Shown here one piece after another: positions 60,258-64,000 of a DNA stretch of 64,000 nt; the first letter of the stretch is position 1; the number at the start of each line of letters is the position of its first letter. Position numbers and translations under genes: made by a program. Source of the stretch: Panacagrimonas sp046594215 (lineage in GTDB: Bacteria > Pseudomonadota > Gammaproteobacteria > Nevskiales > Nevskiaceae); contig JBKJPX010000007.1 in NCBI GenBank assembly GCA_046594215.1, positions 62,001-126,000 on the forward strand, in the 5' to 3' direction. Below the pieces are notes generated by a model. It was not told the DNA's origin. It was given only the letters and a program-made list of their open reading frames with translations, and ran no database searches.

Positions 60258-61937
60258 ATGACCAGCCCGCTGAATCGCAAGTCCAAGACCATCACCGGCG
60301 GCGTGGCCCGCAGCCCCAACCGCGCCATGCTGCGCGCGGTCGGATTCGGCGACGGCGATTTCGAGAAGCCCATCGTCGGCGTCGCCAGCGGCCATTCGAC
60401 GATGAATCCCTGCAACGCCGGCATCGCCCCGCTGGTGTCGCGCGCCGAGGAGGCGCTGCGCGCGGCCGGTGCCATGCCGCAGACCTTCGGGTTCCCGACC
60501 GTCACCGACGGCATCTCGATGGGTACCGAGGGCATGAAGTATTCGCTGGTGTCGCGCGAGGTGATCGCCGATTCCATCGAGACCGCCGCGTCGAGCCAGT
60601 GCATGGACGGGGTGCTCGCGGTCGGCGGCTGCGACAAGAACATGCCGGGCGCGATGATCGGCATGCTGCGGGTCAACGTGCCGTCCGTGTTCTGTTACGC
60701 CGGCACCATCAAGCCGGGTTACTGGAAGGGTGTTGCGCTGACCATCGTGTCGCCGTTCGAGGCCGTGGGCGCGTTCAACGCCGGCACCATGTCCAAGGAA
60801 GACCTCGTCGGCATCGAGAAAAATGCCTGCCCGACGACGGGCGCCTGCGGCGGCATGTACACGGCGAACACCATGTCGAGCGCCTTCGAGGCGCTGGGCA
60901 TGAGCCTGCTGGGCTCCTCGCAGATGTCCTGTCCCGACGCGGAGAAGGCGGACTCGGTCGCCGACTCGGCGCGCGTGCTCTACAACGCGATCGCCCTCGA
61001 CATCAAGCCCCGCGACATCGTCACGCGCAAGAGCATCGAGAACGCCATCAGCCTGGTGATGGCCACCGGCGGCTCGACCAACGCGGTGCTGCACTTTCTC
61101 GCGATCGCCCACGCCGCGAGCGTGGCGTTCACGATCGACGACGTCGAGACGATCCGCTTGAAGACGCCGGTGCTGTGCGACCTCAAGCCCTCGGGCAAAT
61201 ACGTGGCCGTCGACTTCCACAAGGCCGGTGGCGTGCCGCAGGTGCTGAAGATGCTGCTGTCGCACGGCCTGCTGCATGGCGACGCGCTGACGGTCACGGG
61301 CGAGACGATGGCGCAGGCTCTCGAGCGCGTGCCCAGCGAGCCGCGCAAGGACCAGGACGTGATCCGTCCCTGGGACAGGCCGATGTACGCACAGGGGCAC
61401 CTCGCGATCCTGAAAGGCAATCTCTCACCGGAAGGCGCGGTCGCCAAGATCACCGGCCTGAAGAATCCCGTCATCACCGGCCCAGCGCGCGTGTTCGATT
61501 CGGAGGAGGACTGCATGGAGGCGATCCTCGGCGACAGGATCAAGGCCGGCGACGTGCTGGTCATCCGCTACGAGGGCCCGAAGGGCGGCCCCGGCATGCG
61601 CGAGATGCTCGCGCCGACGAGCGCGATCATCGGCAAGGGCCTGGGCGAGAGCGTGGGTTTCATCACCGACGGACGTTTCTCCGGCGGCACCTGGGGAATG
61701 GTCGTGGGGCACGTCTCGCCCGAGGCCTACGAGGGCGGCGTGATCGCGCTGGTGGAGGAGGGCGACCCGGTCACGATCGATGCCCGGCAACTGCTGATCC
61801 AGCTCAACGTCGACGACGCGACGCTCGCCAGGCGCCGCGCGGCGTGGAAGCAGCCCGCGCCGAAGTACACGCGCGGCGTGCTCGCCAAGTTCGCGCGCGT
61901 CGTGTCGAGCGCCTCGAAGGGCGCGGTCACGGACTAG
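60258..61937 (+). CDS. ilvD: Dihydroxy-acid dehydratase
   Basis: IlvD makes the 2-oxo acids of Val, Ile and Leu synthesis and carries an iron-sulfur cluster. The 559-residue protein has GGCDKNMPGAMIGMLR and NACPTTGACGGMYTANTMS with cluster cysteines, and the C-terminal FITDGRFSGGTWGMVVGHVSPEA. AGGTG lies seven bases before the ATG, so 60258 is preferred over a GTG nine bases earlier. TAGAAT at 60214-60219 may be its -10. A phosphopantetheinyl transferase gene follows at 23 bases. Confidence 0.96.
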   Translation: MTSPLNRKSKTITGGVARSPNRAMLRAVGFGDGDFEKPIVGVASGHSTMNPCNAGIAPLVSRAEEALRAAGAMPQTFGFPTVTDGISMGTEGMKYSLVSREVIADSIETAASSQCMDGVLAVGGCDKNMPGAMIGMLRVNVPSVFCYAGTIKPGYWKGVALTIVSPFEAVGAFNAGTMSKEDLVGIEKNACPTTGACGGMYTANTMSSAFEALGMSLLGSSQMSCPDAEKADSVADSARVLYNAIALDIKPRDIVTRKSIENAISLVMATGGSTNAVLHFLAIAHAASVAFTIDDVETIRLKTPVLCDLKPSGKYVAVDFHKAGGVPQVLKMLLSHGLLHGDALTVTGETMAQALERVPSEPRKDQDVIRPWDRPMYAQGHLAILKGNLSPEGAVAKITGLKNPVITGPARVFDSEEDCMEAILGDRIKAGDVLVIRYEGPKGGPGMREMLAPTSAIIGKGLGESVGFITDGRFSGGTWGMVVGHVSPEAYEGGVIALVEEGDPVTIDARQLLIQLNVDDATLARRRAAWKQPAPKYTRGVLAKFARVVSSASKGAVTD

Positions 61938-61960
61938 CGCTACAGGGCGCGGCGACGAAG

Positions 61961-62596
61961 ATGCGCCGAATCGACCTGCCGCTGCCCTGGGCCGGTGTGG
62001 CGGCGCGCCTGGGCGCGTTCGGCATTCCGGAGGCGGAGTCGCGGCTCTCGCCGCAGCAGCTTCGCGTGCACCAGTCGCGTTGCGCGCGGGCACTGGCCAT
62101 CGACCTGCTCGCGGAGCAGGGAAATCAAGCGAGCGAAATTCGAAAGGATCCGGGCGGCGCGCCCGTCTGGCCCGCGGACTTCGTCGGCAGCCTCGCCCAC
62201 ACCGACGGCTATGCCGCCGCGGCGGTCGCGCGACGCGGGGCCTGCATCGCGCTCGGCATCGACGTGGAGCCGGCCGAACCCCTTCCGGGTGATGCCGGTA
62301 GGCTCGTGCTGACGCAGGACGAGGCAGCCTGGATTGCGAACTGCGCCGACGCCCGCCCCGAGGTCGCACGTCTCGTGTTCTGCGCCAAGGAGTGCGTGCA
62401 CAAGGCGATCCATCCGCTACGCCGCGCCTGGCTGGAGTTCTCGGATGTGCGCATCGATTTCGATCCAGAGGTCGAGTGCTTCGTGCCGCGTGCGCTGACG
62501 CCGGCGGCGTCGGCCGCATTCGCGGGGCTGCGGGCGGAAGGGCGGGTGTTCGTGCGCGAGAGTCACCTCGTGGCCGTCCTCGCGCTGTTCGAGTAG
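61961..62596 (+). CDS. 4'-phosphopantetheinyl transferase family protein
   Basis: The enzyme attaches phosphopantetheine to acyl or peptidyl carrier proteins. The 211-residue protein has the Sfp/EntD-type motifs GIDVEPAE (metal Asp and Glu) and FCAKECVHKAI (KExxxK), with FVGSLAHTDGYAAAAVARR before them. The length fits the EntD branch. No carrier-protein or synthetase gene is near, so its client is unknown. It follows ilvD by 23 bases, probably in one transcript. Confidence 0.85.
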   Translation: MRRIDLPLPWAGVAARLGAFGIPEAESRLSPQQLRVHQSRCARALAIDLLAEQGNQASEIRKDPGGAPVWPADFVGSLAHTDGYAAAAVARRGACIALGIDVEPAEPLPGDAGRLVLTQDEAAWIANCADARPEVARLVFCAKECVHKAIHPLRRAWLEFSDVRIDFDPEVECFVPRALTPAASAAFAGLRAEGRVFVRESHLVAVLALFE

Positions 62597-62605
62597 TTCG
62601 CATTG

Positions 62606-62667
62606 CCCCGACGAAGTCCGGAGCTTCGTATGCAGCTTCGCAGCAACAACCCCGGACTTCGTCCGGG
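62606..62667. repeat. Dispersed palindrome, family 1, copy C
   Basis: CCCCGACGAAGTCCGG (62606-62621) and CCGGACTTCGTCCGGG (62652-62667) are 16-base arms with one mismatch and a 30-base spacer. It starts ten bases after the phosphopantetheinyl transferase stop. Confidence 0.75.
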
Positions 62668-62764
62668 TTAACGAAGTACGACCGCGGACCTCTTCGGCTT
62701 GACGTTCGCCGGCCCACCGCTTGTACTCCCGCGCTACGCACGCCGACCTCGATCGTTGTCCGAA

Positions 62765-63880
62765 ATGAGCGCCGCACCCGACCTCACGTTCCTGATCGAA
62801 TCGCTGTACAACGACGGCGTCGGCAAGATGCGCGTGCACCTGATGAACGAGATCGCGCGCCGGGGTTATCGCGTGGAGTTGCTGCTGAGCGAAATGGACA
62901 GTCCTTATCTGCCCAAGGTCGATCCCGCGATTCCGCGCCAGGGCCTCCGCAGCGTGCATGGGCTCAAGGGTCTGCCGGGTCTTGCGCTGTACCTGCGCCG
63001 GTCGCGCCCGCGCGTGCTGCTCACGCAGCGCGTGCGGCTCAACATGCTGGCGCTCCGTGCGCGAACGCTTTCCCGCGTGGACACGCGCGTCTTCGTCACC
63101 GTCAACGTGAACATGTCGGCCAAGTTCGACCACCAGAGCGCGCGCAAGCGCGATCGCCAGGTCGACCACATGCAGACCTGGTACCCCCGAAATGACGGCA
63201 TCATCGCGGTGTCGCGCGGCGTGGCCGAGGATGCGGCCAAGCTCATCGACCTTCCCTGCGAACGCATCACGGTGATCCCGAATCCGACCGTGACGCCGGA
63301 GATGGCCGATCGCGCCGCCGAGCCGGTCGACCATCCCTGGTTTGCGCCGGGCCAGCCGCCGGTGCTGCTGGGCGCGGGTCGCCTGATGGTGGAGAAGGGC
63401 TTCGACACGCTGATCCGCGCCTTCGCCCTCGTGCGTCGAACGGCCGACTGCCGGCTCGTGATCCTGGGCGAGGGGCCGGATCGCAAGCTGCTCGAGGCGC
63501 TGGCCGCCGAGCTCGGTGTGACGGACCGCGTCGCCATGCCAGGCTTCGCGAACAATCCTTACGCCTACATGGCGCGTGCCGGCCTGTTCGTGCTGTCGTC
63601 GACGCGCGAGGGTTCGCCCAATGCGCTGGTCGAGGCGCTGGCCGTCGGCACGCCGCTGGTGTCCACCGACTGCCCGAACGGGCCGCAGGAAGTGCTCGAG
63701 GGCGGCAGGCACGGTCGCCTGGTTCCGGTCGGCGATGTCGAGGCACTCGCCGCGGCGATCGTCGAGAGCCTGCGCGAACCGGTGGGCACGCGCGAGTCGC
63801 GCATGGTGGCGGCGCAGCGCTACACCGTGGCACGCAGCACGACGCTCTACCTCGAGGCGCTCGGCCTCGCGAGGACCTGA
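62765..63880 (+). CDS. GT4-family glycosyltransferase
   Basis: The 371-residue GT-B protein has an N-terminal acceptor domain (LIESLYNDGVGKMRVHLMNE) and a C-terminal donor domain with LLGAGRLMVEKGFDTLIRAFALV, GFANNPYAYMARAGLFVLSS and the E-x7-E segment REGSPNALVEALAVGTPLVSTD. This resembles GT4 enzymes that build surface polysaccharides. The ATG at 62765 opens the family start; the frame is open further upstream into the palindrome. The sugar donor cannot be given. Confidence 0.88.
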   Translation: MSAAPDLTFLIESLYNDGVGKMRVHLMNEIARRGYRVELLLSEMDSPYLPKVDPAIPRQGLRSVHGLKGLPGLALYLRRSRPRVLLTQRVRLNMLALRARTLSRVDTRVFVTVNVNMSAKFDHQSARKRDRQVDHMQTWYPRNDGIIAVSRGVAEDAAKLIDLPCERITVIPNPTVTPEMADRAAEPVDHPWFAPGQPPVLLGAGRLMVEKGFDTLIRAFALVRRTADCRLVILGEGPDRKLLEALAAELGVTDRVAMPGFANNPYAYMARAGLFVLSSTREGSPNALVEALAVGTPLVSTDCPNGPQEVLEGGRHGRLVPVGDVEALAAAIVESLREPVGTRESRMVAAQRYTVARSTTLYLEALGLART

Positions 63881-63893
63881 GAACGTTCCGATC

Positions 63894-63914
63894 CGGCGGG
63901 GTTCCCGCCGCTAC
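63894..63914. repeat. GTAG-headed hairpin between convergent genes
   Basis: CGGCGGG (63894-63900) and CCCGCCG (63904-63910) pair perfectly with loop GTT, followed by CTAC, so the minus strand reads GTAG then the stem. It lies between the glycosyltransferase stop and the stop of the gene at the window end. Confidence 0.65.
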
Positions 63915-63927
63915 GGACGGCGCCGCT

Positions 63928-64000
63928 TCAGCCGCCCGCCTTGCGCGCGTGAAACGCGACGACGCGAGCGAACTGATCCGGCCATCGCTCGGCCTTCCGT
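63928..64000 (-). CDS. C-terminus of an unidentified protein (partial)
   Basis: A minus-strand frame enters at the window edge and ends in TGA at 63928-63930, giving 23 complete codons that end WPDQFARVVAFHARKAGG. Codon use is as in the neighbours and a GTAG hairpin lies just beyond the stop, as expected at a gene end. The fragment is too short to assign. Confidence 0.45.
   Translation of the reverse strand, partial: RKAERWPDQFARVVAFHARKAGG

Overview
The window is GC-rich, gene-dense bacterial chromosome with nearly every base in a gene and many ATGA/GTGA stop-start overlaps. The gene orders are those of a gammaproteobacterium: miaB-phoH-ybeY-corC-lnt, yajC-secD-secF, ndk-rlmN-pilW-rodZ-ispG-hisS-yfgM-bamB-der, TPR gene-lolB-ispE-tRNA-Gln-prs divergent from hemA-prfA-prmC, and prmA-fis-purH. 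The last order, the GTAG-type palindromes and the family content suggest Lysobacterales (Xanthomonadales) or a near relative. That placement is an inference from synteny, not from a marker gene.

Layout. 1-6.7 kb: secreted proteins, a DsbD/ScsB-type reductase with a periplasmic redoxin, a crotonase with a quinone-reductase-like MDR enzyme, a small lipoprotein and a PlsC-type acyltransferase. 6.9-12.1 kb: miaB to lnt operon. 12.2-17.4 kb: outer-membrane barrel, Ala/Gly-rich secreted protein, glutathione peroxidase, lipoprotein, acyl-CoA dehydrogenase. 17.6-23.1 kb: rlmKL and divergent yajC-secDF. 23.2-26.9 kb: pldA, a lone AbiEi-type regulator beside a sharply AT-rich patch, and a Kef-type antiporter. 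26.9-29.7 kb: two tandem membrane class III nucleotide cyclases. 29.7-41.0 kb: rlmI, lgt, then ndk to der. 41.2-43.0 kb: an HTH-MEDS-REC-GGDEF protein. 43.0-51.97 kb: prs, tRNA-Gln, ispE, lolB, TPR gene, hemA, prfA, prmC, a MoeB/ThiF-like gene. 52-57 kb: purH-fis-prmA and a MATE transporter. 56.7-64 kb: REC-EAL protein with eroded motifs, 1-Cys peroxiredoxin, a third cyclase of the same paralogous family, ilvD, a phosphopantetheinyl transferase, a GT4 glycosyltransferase and the tail of one more gene.

How the parts fit. Most of the window is housekeeping: envelope lipoprotein handling (lgt, lnt, lolB, bamB), protein export (secDF-yajC), rRNA/tRNA modification and translation termination (miaB, rlmKL, rlmI, rlmN, prfA, prmC, prmA), isoprenoid, heme and purine synthesis. 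On top of this lies an unusual density of second-messenger genes: three paralogous membrane cyclases with a shared N-terminal module and non-canonical base-selecting residues, one diguanylate cyclase with an intact I-site, and one likely inactive EAL protein.

Non-coding structure is the other notable layer. I see three dispersed palindrome families between genes: GACGAAGTCCGG pairs at 15.56, 58.74 and 62.61 kb; TAGAAG-bounded elements that supply the stop codons of both flanking convergent genes at 23.14 and 52.30 kb; and GTAG-headed hairpins at 49.11 and 63.89 kb. Palindrome-bearing in-frame insertions are also visible inside rlmN and rlmKL. There is no CRISPR array, no rRNA and no intact insertion sequence.
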